Source: Spirometra erinaceieuropaei
Lineage: Eukaryota; Platyhelminthes; Cestoda; Diphyllobothriidea; Diphyllobothriidae
NCBI GenBank assembly: GCA_902702965.1
Contig: CACRXP010000564.1
Location: 37,013-101,012 of the forward strand
Reading direction: 5' to 3'
DNA: 64,000 nt
How positions within the stretch are numbered: the first letter of the stretch is position 1; the number at the start of each line of letters is the position of its first letter. Under the pieces are notes generated by a model. The model saw nothing but the letters and a program-made list of their open reading frames with translations, made no database searches and was not told the origin of the DNA. The translations under genes were made by a program, and so were the position numbers. Below are positions 20,814 through 31,285 of this stretch, one piece after another.

Positions 20814-21753
20814 CAGTGAGTGAAATGAAATGTTGGCTGAAATTCTGATATGCGTTTTCGATTGAAAATGATTAATGGTAGGGGGCGTTCACCGATCATT
20901 CTTACGGAACTCACTCATTCCGTTGCGCCTTATGGACTCTCTCTCGAGCCCAACCAGCGGTCGCACAGCGGCGCATGATATAGGCAGAATGATATTACCG
21001 ACAAGAACAAGGGAGACTTTGTCTTTGTCGGTAATATCATTCTAAAAAGGATTACTTAGACGCAGCTGTAATACTGATTATCTTGCTGCACAATCCTATA
21101 GTATTTCGGACTCGGCAGGGTGTCAGCTTTATATTTTATATCCGAGAAAGGAGTATAATAAGGTTTTAAAAAGTTTTCCAATTGTCGAATAATTTGGAGC
21201 CTGATCAGTCGTCACATTAGCGCTTAATACGTTCTGTCTACAATGTGCATGCGCTCCGCGTAAAGAAAATCACATATTCTTCTATGCCGTTAGAAAGATA
21301 TCTTACATATAGTCTAAAACATTTTGCAATGGAAGCGGACTATGTTGCACACTTCATGAGAATCAGTGGTAAAACTACAGGTGCGATGCTATATAAATGG
21401 ACATCGCGCGGTCTTAGAAAATCTCATAATAAAGATAACGTGATTCTCTATCAAACGACTGAAAGAAAGCATATTTTGTTTGCAGTTTCTATAAAATACA
21501 TTTGAATTTGCAAGGTAATTGATAATCAATGGGAAATATGCATGCTAGTTACGTAGTCATTTTTTTATCGAGCACGGTTTGTACAGGAGTTTGAAAAGCA
21601 GGGTATTCAAAAGCTGACATCCTGCCTAGTCCGAAATATTATCAGATTATACCGCAAGATAATTAGTATTACAACAGCGTCTAAGTAATCCTTCCCAATC
21701 GAAAACGAATTGCAGAATTTCAGCCAGCATTTCATGAGAACGGTCACCCAGTG
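20814..21753. mobile_element. MITE-T, diverged, with nested HR1
   Basis: Begins TA-CAGTGAGTG and ends CACCCAGTG-TG. The arms match each other: ATTACTTAGACGCAGCTGTA near 21050 against the complement near 21690. Its left arm is interrupted at 20875-21043 by an HR1 copy. Removing the insert restores arm pairing. Confidence 0.75.
20875..21043 (-). mobile_element. HR1 copy inserted in MITE-T, snap-back end
   Basis: The minus-strand 3' part of HR1 runs to GGGAGACT at 21018, then continues with the complement TTGTCTTTGTCGGTAATATC (21019-21043). The turn lies two bases from the predicted hammerhead cleavage site (GGGAGACTGG/AATGG on this strand). The insert is bordered by near-identical 11-mers GAAAATGATTA (20864-20874) and AAAAAGGATTA (21044-21054), a likely target duplication with two mismatches. 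Confidence 0.75.
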
Positions 21754-21974
21754 TGCATAAGCAGTCTTCTGAATACTGCCACGAGAACCTTCGTAAATTG
21801 AAAGAAAGAGCACCTGCAATTGAATTTTTGTTACAACCGGAAAACGGCGAAAAAATGACGAATTATTGTAGCACAGACTGTGTAGTGGCGCATTCTTTCC
21901 CCCGTACCAGCCCATAGGACGCGAACTCGTGACTCACGGGCGAGAGAACGTTTGAAACTGCGCTCAAAGAGCGT

Positions 21975-22290
21975 GCCCCAAAACGGGCCAGGCGGTGGAT
22001 GCGCTGGACCAACACGGGGCCCAGATGTGCTGAGTGGAGAGCCAAGGTGCAGGCCCGACCACGGCGCCCACCTGCGCCCTCCTACGCCTCCGGTTTTCAT
22101 GACCCTGTCTTGGCACCGGATCCAGGCGGAGCAGAAAGAGTGAGAGTGCGATAGATGCAGCGCAAGTTCACTATCACTATAAACTAATTCGCGTACAAGT
22201 CACCGTCCCTGCCCTCACCTTGCTGTAGAGCACACTGTGGACATCGTCAGCAATGACGGTCGAACTACCCCTCAAAGAGCAAGGAGCCGG
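21975..22290 (+). repeat. D repeat, near full length
   Basis: In order: GATGCGCTGGACCAACACGG, TGGAGAGCCAAGGTG, CACCTGCGCCCTCC, TGTCTTGGCACCGGATCCAG, GATAGATGCAGCGCAAG, TCACTATAAACTAATTCGCG, AAGTCACCGTCCCTGC, GTGGACATCGTC. It serves as reference for the other D copies. No open frame survives between copies, so it is taken as non-coding. Confidence 0.8.
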
Positions 22291-22309
22291 GTGTAAAACC
22301 TTAGGTCTT

Positions 22310-22400
22310 TCGTGCCTGTGGCTGATCAATGGCTGATCAACAACGACAAAGAAGCCAAAATGGTAATTCCAGCGTCGTCTTTGTCTTCGTGCATATCAGC
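22310..22400 (+). repeat. HR1 remnant
   Basis: GTGGCTGATC, AAGCCAAAATGGTAATTCCA and GTCTTTGTCTTCGTGCATATC follow the order of HR1. The hammerhead core is destroyed. Confidence 0.4.
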
Positions 22401-22570
22401 AATTGACGACTGATAGTTCGACGCTACATGAGTACCCGCCTGAGTTCTGGAGCAAAAGGAAACAGCCTGTATCACATCCTTTGATCAGGGTAGGTCGGCG
22501 AATTCACGTCAATGAGGTTTTATATTAACATATATATTAACATATATTAACATATATATTATATATATGG

Positions 22571-22888
22571 GAAGAAAAGGCGATTTTGGGAACCATAGTT
22601 TTACTGTCCTGACGTTTCAAAAGTATACAAGCTTCCATCGTCGGAGGTGAGTGTGGTATCGCGCCTCACAGTATTTATAGGTGGGTACCAGTCATGTAAA
22701 AACGGGTTTTCTTACATATGAAGTCAGGGCGGCAGGGAGGAAGGGGCGGGGGGAGTCCTAAAGCGTCTTTTCGCCGGATGAGGGGGTGGTGGATCAGCGA
22801 TACCACACTCACCTCCGACGATGGAAGCTTGTATGCTTTTGAAACGTCAGGACAGTAAAACTATGGTTCCCGAGATCGCCTTTTCTTC
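22571..22888. repeat. Foldback repeat with 92-bp arms
   Basis: Arms 22571-22662 and 22797-22888 are inverted copies with few mismatches; the 134-bp spacer is unrelated. The arm includes CCGACGATGGAAGCTTGTAT and TTTTGAAACGTCAGGACAG, a motif type common at the ends of Penelope-like and other retroelements. TA-rich microsatellites (22520-22569 and 22924-22965) flank the whole. Confidence 0.85.
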
Positions 22889-22965
22889 TCAATTATGTCC
22901 CGGGACGCGCATCTTCGCTTCTATTAGCAATATTATATATATATATATATAGTATATATATTAAC

Positions 22966-23560
22966 ATATGAGTACGCGAACAGCGCTCTGAAGCAAGCTC
23001 CGAATAAGCGACCACCCAGCCCGCAGACTGCTGAGGCGCTGATGAGTTTCGACTCCCATGGCCCTACCGACCATTCCGATGGAGGAAAACCTACGCGATA
23101 TGAATGCGGAGGTTTGTCTTTCTGATGAGGATCATGGCTGGCTGAAGAATGAAATGAATAGCCAGTAAACAGCAGCTGTCTGAGCGTACCTGCGTCTTTT
23201 TCGGCATCTCATTACTTACACGTACTGCGCCAAAGGTTGGAGGTGCATGCGGGGTGGACATCAAGGAATGGGGGCAAAGAAGATGGTCGCTGATAAAAAC
23301 TCACCTCCGGAAGCGTCCCAAAATCGCACAGATCCATCCGCATGTCTAGAGGGGAGGTAGATAAGGTAAACAAAGGTGAAAATTTGAAGAAGTGTGATTC
23401 ACACACAAACACATATATAGCTTCATGTCTTTTGGAATTTATGTGTCATAAAGTGTAGAGAAAAAGCTGTGGGACCCGCTGCAGAGACAAACCCACAACA
23501 GCGGAAACATCGACATTGGCTAGTACCTATGTTGAGAGTATGGTATAAATTCCTGTCATA
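22966..23560. other. No recognised feature
   Basis: Near 23120-23165 GGCTGGCTGAAG and AATAGCCAG recall HR1, but the core is missing. Otherwise nothing recognised. Confidence 0.4.
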
Positions 23561-23764
23561 TACATATGTACACAAATATATGCACGCTATGTAACTGTGT
23601 GACCCTCATTTTTGTGGTAAGGGTTTTGCTCAATTCCATTCTGCCCTTGCGCCAGCTTGCTACTGGCAACAATGGGTTTTTTTTCTGTAGGATCGGGCAA
23701 GATCCTAACCACAATAGTGAGGATCACACGTTTGCCTGGCATGCCTATATATCTCACTTCATAA

Positions 23765-23822
23765 GGCCAATGATATATTGATGGTCGGCAACAACCGAAA
23801 AACAGCTGTCTGCGCCTAGCCT
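23765..23822 (+). ncRNA. Hammerhead-like motif, PLE1 type (decayed)
   Basis: GGCC, then TTGATGG in place of CTGATGA, stem II CGG/CCG, GAAAA, intact palindrome ACAGCTGT, C, TGCGCC. The core carries two changes and stem I no longer pairs, so it should be inactive. It fixes the position of the motif relative to the endonuclease. Confidence 0.5.
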
Positions 23823-23912
23823 GTGGCAATCCTAATAAGCTTCTTACCTATTATATATATATATTGGAAGGTAGGCATCCCAAGAAATATAAGTTGAAGG
23901 CAGAGCCGTTCT

Positions 23913-24440
23913 TTGGGAAAAGGTACTTTATTGCCTGAATTTTCGACGCCAAATACATGGCGAACCCTCCCTTACATCAAAAACGTGTCTGAACTCGTGG
24001 AAAGGCACCTAAAGAGACACCAGATTCGGGTGGCACACAGACCGACGACTACACTACGTACTCAGATAGTACATCCTAAGGATAGGGTCGACTATTTGGA
24101 TAGAAAGGAAGTCGTCTACAAGATCCCATGTGAGGCCTGTGATGCAGTTTATTGTGGTCAAACAGGAAAATCCGCCTCTACACGCATTCACGAACACCAA
24201 CTTGCAGTAAAGAGGCGAGACCACCTGTCTCAAGTAGCCATGCATAGCTTGGACACCGGGCATACGTTTGCTTGGGACAGAACACGGATTGTCGGTGCGT
24301 GCCCCTTCAAGAAAGGCCGAGAGTTCCTTGAGGCCATGCACTCGGATGAATCGTGCATCAACCGTCACATCGAGTTGGACGCCGCGTACAAAAGTCTCAA
24401 GGAGAAATGGAAGAGACGAGAGCCAATCGGGACGGAATGA
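23913..24440 (+). pseudogene. PLE1 GIY-YIG endonuclease C-terminal fragment
   Basis: An intact 175-codon frame with the layout of the Penelope endonuclease: linker TLRTQIVHPKDRVDYL (residues 48-62), VYKIPC (68-73) as the GIY strand, paired Cys 73 and 76, YCGQTG (80-85) as the YIG strand, TRIHEH with Arg91 and Glu94, His111 and His117 of HSLDTGH, GREFLEA (135-141) and INRHIEL with Asn150. Such a domain nicks target DNA to prime reverse transcription. The frame opens with TTG and has no ATG before the domain; the reverse transcriptase is missing, so it is a fragment rather than a complete gene. No frameshift or stop breaks the domain, so it is relatively young. Confidence 0.85.
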
Positions 24441-24603
24441 CGCAAATAGCGGCCGCTCACGGGCGCAAACGCGAACGATTATCGATTTTTTCATGTGCAC
24501 TGCCAGATGTTAACTGTTTTTGGCACATTTACTTTCAGTCTGCGTCTGACGACGACCTGGGGAACCGGCGTCGAAAATTCACGCAATATATATATATATA
24601 TAT

Positions 24604-24660
24604 ATGCAGAATGATATTACCGACAAAGACAAGGGAGACTGGAATGGCCATTTCTGGCCC
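24604..24660 (-). mobile_element. HR1 fragment between two (TA)n tracts
   Basis: Minus-strand segment from the stem I/stem III half of the hammerhead (GACTGGAATGGCCATTTCTG on the plus strand) through CTTGTCTTTGTCGGTAATAT. TA tracts at 24583-24604 and 24666-24684 bound it exactly. Confidence 0.75.
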
Positions 24661-24866
24661 CCTAACATATATATATATATATAATATGACAGTTGGGCGT
24701 TCACCGATCAGGTTACAGAACATGCTCGTTCTGTTGTGCCTTGGGGCTCATACTTAAACCCTCGCAGGCAGTCACACAGCGGCTAGTGATATATGTTGAG
24801 CGTTAAACTCCATGACCAAAGATCCCGGGTTCGAATCTCAAATGATCCACACTTGGGGTTCGGTAT

Positions 24867-24911
24867 GACTGGCTGATGACGGCTAATAAGCCAGAAATGG
24901 CCATTCCGGTC
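24867..24911 (+). ncRNA. Hammerhead ribozyme motif, HR1 type
   Basis: Stem I GACTGG/CCGGTC (one U-G), core CTGATGA at 24873-24879, stem II C-GGCT-AATA-AGCC-A, GAAA, palindrome ATGGCCAT, cleavage-site T at 24905. The core matches the classical CUGAUGA exactly. The C/A mismatch opens stem II. Confidence 0.75.
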
Positions 24912-25073
24912 TCCCTTGACTTTGTCGGTATCACCTTATCAACATATATATATGTAATAATAGGGGGCGCTCACCGATCGTTCTCACGGAACTCACTGTC
25001 TCTCGAGTCCAACCAGCAGCCGCACAGCGGCGCATGATATAGGCAGAATGGCATTACCGACAAACACAAGGGA

Positions 25074-25118
25074 GACTGGAATGGCCATTTCTGGCTTATT
25101 AACCGTCATCAGCCAGTC
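25074..25118 (-). ncRNA. Hammerhead ribozyme motif, HR1 type (best copy)
   Basis: On the minus strand: GACTGG, CTGATGA, C-GGTT-AATA-AGCC-A, GAAA, ATGGCCAT, T, CCAGTC. All six stem I pairs are Watson-Crick and the core is classical CUGAUGA. The C/A mismatch at the base of stem II is the only departure. Confidence 0.75.
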
Positions 25119-25145
25119 ATCCCCAACTCCGAAGTGTGGAACAAG

Positions 25146-25678
25146 GTGTATGATACAAAAGATAAACCCGTGAAGACCAATGAGCATTCCGAATGACTCG
25201 TAAATGTTCCTTTAAGCCAAAATAAACACTTTTTGGCCCAACTGCCTGAAGAACCGCTGAGAAGCCAATACCATTCCTTTACTACGAGCAGGCTTGCGAT
25301 CTGGAACAGACTGTTTTAGTGCGTCGATAGCTTGTCCAAAAAAAGGCGATTTAATTTCCATTCTGATCAAGAAGGAGTAGGCGACAGGAAAAAAGGGATT
25401 TGTCTTTGCAGAAAACAACACTCGCCAAGGGGCAATTCCTCTTCCAAATAAACATCCTAACCGCACGCGACAGGCAATCACTCAAATTGGCAGCACCACG
25501 GAAAGACAGTTGTCAAAAGGAAACGCTGTCGGAGCGAGAAATTTTTAGAAAACGTCAAAATGAGGCTGCATATGCAGTTAATCCAAAGAACGCAGTAACT
25601 TGGCAACCGCACCCAACGACAACAAGTCGCTGCTGAACACCAGCCGCGAACATTTTCGGCCCTTAGTAACTGCTGTTT
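25146..25678. other. No recognised feature
   Basis: A 90-codon minus-strand frame (25212-25481) matches nothing known. No repeat shared with the rest of the window. Confidence 0.4.
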
Positions 25679-26120
25679 TTGTTCGTATTTACGACTGCTT
25701 CAAAGCTGCCTTTAGGTCTCCTTGCCTCGCGTTTCAGGGTCGCGGAAATTAAAGACCAATTAAACTCGGAAGTGCAGTCTGGGGTAGGGAATTTCATCCC
25801 ATGTCTAAACTATCTTTGTAAATACGCGGGTCAGACTAGATGCATGCCCGAATCGCGTATACATGAACATAAGCTGGCTTTGGGGGGAGGCGGCGAAGTA
25901 TTGCAAGAGGTTGCCTACACATCCGAAACGGTCATGAGTCCAAGTAAGCAGCCGCTCAGGCAATGCCGTCCATGCCGTAAACAAGAAACGTCGAGATTCG
26001 ACCTAAGCCTGGGTCTCTGTTGGGAAGTCAGTTATTTGATGTGTAGATCTGACGCCGACATACAGAACCCTATGAAGTCATCATTAGACGTGCATCGTTG
26101 ATTGGCTGGTGCCCATATAG
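25679..26120 (+). pseudogene. PLE2 endonuclease remnant
   Basis: Within an open stretch the translation gives FIPCLNYLCKYAGQTRC and ESRIHEHKLALGGG, matching the second strand of the GIY-YIG fold (CxxCKYxGQT) and its ESRIHEHKLA helix, then VLQEVAYTSET. After this the reading leaves the family, indicating frameshift or deletion. Downstream CTGTTCTGTTGCTGTTATTA matches sequence after the PLE2 fragment at 42.85 kb. The first codon is not ATG. Confidence 0.65.
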
Positions 26121-26159
26121 CTATTGCCTGTTCTGTTGCTGTTATTATCTCTGACATGC

Positions 26160-26480
26160 CCTTCAACAGGGACGACGTGGTAGATGCGTTGGGCCAAAGT
26201 GGCATGTGTTATTCGAGCTGTGCATCCGTTAAAAGCGCCCAAACATGGGGGTGTGTTGGCACGCTTGGGCGCAGGCTTATTTCGCGCCGGCCATCTGCGC
26301 CCTTTCCAGCCTCCACCTTGTCGCCGGGCCCAGGTGGGTAAGGGAGGGAGGAAAGAGTACAAAAAACGCTGTGAAAGTCTATCGCTATAAACAAATTTAC
26401 GCGTAAGTCAGTTTCCCTATGTTCTCTGCTGTGGGGAACACGTTGGACATCGTCAGGAACGACGGTCAAACTGTTAACTA
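26160..26480 (+). repeat. D repeat, near full length
   Basis: TAGATGCGTTGGGCC, TTGGGCGCAGGC, CCATCTGCGCCCTTTCCAGC, CTATAAACAAATTTACGCG and CACGTTGGACATCGTCAGGA follow the D order at 21975-22290. Confidence 0.65.
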
Positions 26481-28979
26481 TTTCTAACGACCTCGAAATC
26501 TCAGAACAATAAATAAATTGTCTCGGTGGTGCTCGACTAGTCTTATTCTCCTTGTATGATGGAATTCAGCGCCTTCTTAAGAGGACACCCAGCGTTGCTA
26601 ACATCTCCAGAGTACACATAAAATCACCCGGAAATCGGGGAAGGCGTTAGCAGGACTCCTTACTTTCCTAATATGCAGGAGTTTGTGAAATCATGCCGGT
26701 AGAGATATTAAATGACAGTCTGAGGAACGACGGCTGCTACTTTACTCAATGGTAGGTAACATCGTGAGACTACCGCGAAGTGACTGTGAAGCAGTTTTAG
26801 ACTGATGGAAATCACAACACACATGGCTCGAATGTGTGATGCTACGCGGAAATTACCTTAACCGCTTAGATTACCCGCAGAATGAAACCGGCCATTCCGG
26901 ACGGTACTATAGGCTGTCAGTCATCGAACACGATCCACTTCATAAAAATCCATTTGCTCGCCCAACAAAGGAGGAAAATTTTCTCAGACTTGGAGTCCTG
27001 AATGCGAAGTGTGCTAAAGTGTCTACGAATGAGGCCTCAGCCAGTCTACTTTTTTACACTGTCGGCCGTTTCGTCGGCACCGATGAGGCAGTCCTCGGTG
27101 TGGCAATACTTCACATACTTAAAGTGCATTATATCAAGTTATCTGTTAAGCAGTCAAAACATGTACTTTAAGATTCTCCTCTAGATATATAGAACATTCG
27201 TAGGAAGGGATTGCAACAGTCGAGCCGAATTGTTGTTTTCTTTGATCAGGGCAAAGTTCCGAATCTTAATATTTGCAGTTTCCATGGATAGGTGACACAA
27301 CACATGAAAGTTTATGTCTGGAGCCTGAATGAGAGTAACTGGACTGTCGTTATTTTTACTTATTAAAGTTCATTTGAGGGAGTGAATTTGTATTTTCTGG
27401 AGGAGCATATAATCCGAAGGTATTTTGACAAAGAGAAGCTTGATAACTTTGGTAGTAATTGGCGTTTCTTTATCTTAAGACGATTTCGTACGTTTCCAAG
27501 CGTCGCATGTCAGGGCCGCATGTTTACTCACATTCAGCTGTGAAGGGGCACACGCATACAGTACGTGACCTATCCCATAAATCTGATGACGAAAACTAAT
27601 GTGAGATGTTTTAGACGTCTTAGACATTGCGCATTTTGCTTCTTCAATGAAATTACCTTTTCCTGTGTAGGAACTTTGACCATGTAATTTTGTCAGATAA
27701 AGTGTTCATAAATTTGAGCGAAAGTGGACGTTGTGATATATTTGAACAATTTCCTATGCCAGTACCTGTCCTAGACTGCGGTTGCACATCTGAACGTGTT
27801 TTTCTTCGAGAGGAGGGTAATTTACTCTAGAGGATGTTACTGAGCAGAGCTTGCCGCACTTGAAAATTGATTTTTTGTCGGACGCCAACCGTGTAAATCA
27901 GTTTGCTAACACACTGGTTAATTTTGAGAGAACTAGACGTTTTGTCGATTTTTAAAACTCGGATTAGCAGATCTGTGCGATGTGGTGCCCGAAAGTACAG
28001 TAAGAACGCACAGAGGCAATCCTTAGTTTAAATAGACCGAAATTGTTCGGACGTTTGGAAAATTCTACTTGATGTCACAGAAAGGGCTACCAGCAAATCG
28101 GCATTTTTAGCTTTGAACATGTAAAACATTAACTTTCGTGCGATCTAGCTTCTGCACGTACGTAATTTAGAAATGGAGCGAGGAAGACATTAACAGTTCC
28201 AGACAAATTATCAATATTTATATGACCACTCCGAAGCACATGCATAATCGTAAAATAAAGCCCAAAAGTGAGCCAAAATAGCAAAAAACGGACGAAATAC
28301 AAAAAGCAAGGCATGCTCTTCAGTTTTCGGCAAAAAATATCAGTATTTAAGCAACGTGAAAGACAAGACAAAGGGTGTCAACTTTTTTTCCTTCACCGTG
28401 CAAAAATGTTAAGTACAGAGACATTCGTCAACGGGGTGCAATATTAAAGCACTCCTTTGAAGGCAAATCATTACGGAGAGTTTGCTAATTGATTAAACTC
28501 ATATTTGTTGCTAAGATGATGAGGTTTCCTACTTAAATGAGTTTTCAAATGCGACCCAAGCGATCTTTTACACGAAGAAGAACACCTATATACTCAGTTC
28601 CTCGGAATCAATCTCAAAAAGCACCTTATTTTTAAGGTTTCGGCAACACCAAATATAAAATCTGCCTTTATGGGCGATCGATTGGAAACGATGAAAATTA
28701 TGAAGCATTCAGCGGTATCTCGAGGCCGATCTGATACTTACCGTAACTCAGAAAAACCGAAAAAGCAAATTAATTTTACGGAAGAAACTTTCTCGTTATA
28801 TACACAAGATGGCATGCTTACGAGTACACTTGTTAATTTTATCAAAATTTTTTAGTCACTGACACACCTGGCAATATGTGTCCTTATGAAAAGGTTCCTT
28901 CCTACAACGTCCTTCTCAGCGAAATCAGTCAAAATCCTGCTTACCTGATTGAACCACATCTCAATCAATTCAAAGGTGT
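26481..28979. other. AT-rich stretch without recognised features
   Basis: A 111-codon frame (26836-27171) matches no family I recognise. From 27200 on the sequence is AT-rich with many stops in all frames. The last part may belong to the H repeat, whose left border I cannot fix. Confidence 0.4.
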
Positions 28980-30290
28980 AAAGAATAACACGAATCCTCG
29001 GGGAACGATTTTGGAATCTATACTCGGAATGGGAACTGTTGGCGAACCGCCATACGAGCCATCACACTAATTCTTAAGGAATATTTAAATGTGGCCTAAA
29101 CTAAAAGATTATTTGTAGTTGTTTTTCTATCTATCATGCCACATTTACTCAGTGTTTTGCATGGACGGGTATCCTGTACATCAACAATGGAAGTTTAAAC
29201 ATGGCAAACATTTTTTAACGTTTTCGGTATTTTCCGCTTTTCTAAAAGTCTAAATATTCCCAAAAAACGCAACACTATCATCACCATTTCTGTTCTGTCC
29301 TTAATTGCCTCAAAGTTGATTTTTATTAAGCGGAAAGTCGGGTTTTACGCTTGCAAAGATTACGTAAGGAAACAAAATGTGGATTAAGCTCTAAAAGATT
29401 CTGCTTTACAAACTGGTTATTTTATATGGTATAAAGTACAGTAACAAAGCTGTCTAGTGATAGTTTTCTTTCCCACAGTGAGAACATAAAAGCGTGACAC
29501 GTCATCCCTGTTCTCTACTCCGTCGTGTGGCGAAGATAACGGAACGGGTTTTTTACCTTTTGTCAATTGTGGACAGTTGGGGAAATTACCAACCAAAGGA
29601 CTGCCGCCTCTGCTGTTAACAAACAGACTCGATATTGGTAGGGTTTTCCTAGAGGTGGGGACTTACTAATGGCAAAACTATGCCTAGGAATAAGCAGACG
29701 AACGACCGAAAGGGTTCTTTAGTAGGCAGAACGGTGATTTTATTCGTTAAGCACTAAAACAGCCATCAATACGTGCTCGTCAGGACAATTCACAGGGAAC
29801 ATTTGTTAATCTTCCCCCAGAGCATGATAAGCGAAAAGGAGGAAGCAATTCGGTCTAGGCGGTCATCCATGGGAGGAAACTCCCATGGGAACACAGGCCG
29901 CCGACTACGACTTTCAAGAGATGCCGACGTCTGATTGTTCGGATGGTCATCAAATTCGGTGGACGGCCATGTTAACAGCCGTTTACTGACATCGATATGG
30001 CTGTCTTAAGTTAAATCGCTATTCACCGATGCTACATGCAAGCCATGATTTAAGAAGATAACGTCCCTGTTTACCGCCTAAAAAGGAGGAAGGGGTCTAA
30101 GAATGCCAAGGATCATAATCGAATTTTTAATGCAACACCCAGCCTCACCGCCTGCGACCTCCGAACGATGGTTCTGCCTGTCAACAGTTTTTACGCGAGT
30201 ACACAGGGTGAGAAAAGGGTTTCAATGCAAGACAAACTAGATTTTGTGTTGGGTAAGTGCATACACCAATTCACTCCGCCATGGACACCT
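28980..30290 (+). repeat. H repeat, long dispersed copy
   Basis: 29250-30170 matches 49238-50170 almost end to end, for example AAGCGGAAAGTCGGGTTTTA, GTGAGAACATAAAAGCG, CTGTTCTCTACTCCGTCG, ACGGTGATTTTATTCGTTAA, GCTCGTCAGGACAATTCACA. 28980-29250 resembles 46540-46720. Total length exceeds 1.2 kb. No coding frame is conserved between copies, so the nature of the element is unknown. Confidence 0.75.
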
Positions 30291-30410
30291 TGGCTGTTTC
30301 TATGTTTGACAGAAATCGTAGTGTATTACATGCGAATGGCCATTCAACCAAGTACTGATGTCTATAATTTGTTATTATTTTTTTGAACTGCGAAAACCCC
30401 GACAGGCTTG

Positions 30411-30800
30411 GTGAGATTTGGACCCAAAACAGTAAGACAAAGGCTGAGTACAGCTTGAGTTCGAATACCACCGAGCTCGCCGAGTTTATCACAACTGGGT
30501 CAGATGTGTTGTTCAGATCTGCCAAAACACCTGTGAATTAAATGAGTCTGGTTGTCATCTGAAGGATTCTAGACTAATTGCTTAGGAAATCCTGCTTAAA
30601 CGCTCAGTCATTCATATCAAAATCGGCAGATTTTGTACGCAGCAGTAGTTCGGACGGGTAACTTGACCCAGGTGCGACCAAACTAAAAGTTCTTGGTCGG
30701 AGTCGCCTAGCTCAGTTAGGCAGAGTGTCGTCTGTACTTAAGGCCTGCTTTTACTGTCTTGAGTTGGAATCCCAACGACGGCGCCGCCGAGGTGTTCATA
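30411..30800 (+). repeat. SINE-A with two tRNA-like modules
   Basis: A partial tRNA module (TTCGAATACCACCGAG near 30460) comes first, then the SINE-A body (TCTGCCAAAACACCTGTGAA), then a second module at 30701-30780 (CGCCTAGCTCAGTTAGGCAG ... GAGTTGGAATCCC). tRNA, body, tRNA is what a head-to-tail dimer or permuted tandem unit would leave. Both modules are damaged. Confidence 0.7.
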
Positions 30801-31277
30801 ATTTGCTCAGAGGAATTATTCGAATTTGTCACAACCGGTTATAAATTATTTGCTGTATCAGTCCTTCTCTAGCTAATGCAACCTGTTATGTTTTTAGCCA
30901 TAATTATTGGACTTGCAATGCATCCTTTTTCTGAATATTCAGTTTACACACTTCTCACTTAGTAAGTGATGATTTGCTGAAAAGCCATGCGATCTCTTTA
31001 ATTCCATGAAATATCATGTGTTACACCACCGGCTGTAAGTCTGTGGTTGTTCGGCTTCCACTTTTTAAGGACTAAGAGGAAAACAACTTCAACGGCTTCA
31101 CAGGAAAGCAAAAGGAACTAAGCGCTTGAGGATATATACGGAGAAGTGCCAAAAAAATAGATGGATGTCGGAAGGTAGATTGGCCGGGTGAGTCGACTTT
31201 TTCCATGCAGACAATTCACAGTCAAATTTAAATTATTTATCGGAATAGAAGTATGTTGAAGAGGAACAACTTGAGGT
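30801..31277. other. No recognised feature
   Basis: AT-rich flank between SINE-A and the Merlin element. Nothing recognised. Confidence 0.45.
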
Positions 31278-31285
31278 GAAAAGTA

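Larger units (their letters stand above)
23561..24600 (+). mobile_element. PLE1: pseudo-LTR plus endonuclease, reverse transcriptase missing
   Basis: A pseudo-LTR like the one at 8035-8335 (23561-23890, with a decayed hammerhead at 23765-23822) directly precedes an open endonuclease segment (23913-24440). A Penelope-like element normally has about 1.5-2 kb of reverse transcriptase before its GIY-YIG domain; none is here, so the copy is internally or 5'-truncated. The 3' end (24441-24580) runs into a (TA)n tract and an HR1 fragment. Confidence 0.75.
24694..25145. mobile_element. HR1 cluster: three partial copies in alternating orientation
   Basis: 24694-24795 is the 3' part on the minus strand (diverged). 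24800-24935 is the tRNA B box (CCCGGGTTCGAATC), hammerhead and following block on the plus strand. 24963-25145 is the 3' part and hammerhead on the minus strand. A short TA tract separates the last two. Confidence 0.8.

Noticed and set aside
22636..22846. CCGACGATGG...GAAACGTC in the foldback arms as a hammerhead
   Set aside because: Same bulged stem II, no complementary stem I flanks and no stem III. Not supported.
24548..24582. CTGACGACGACC...GTCGAAAA at the PLE1 3' end
   Set aside because: The pairing CGAC/GTCG would consume core nucleotides, and stems I and III are absent.
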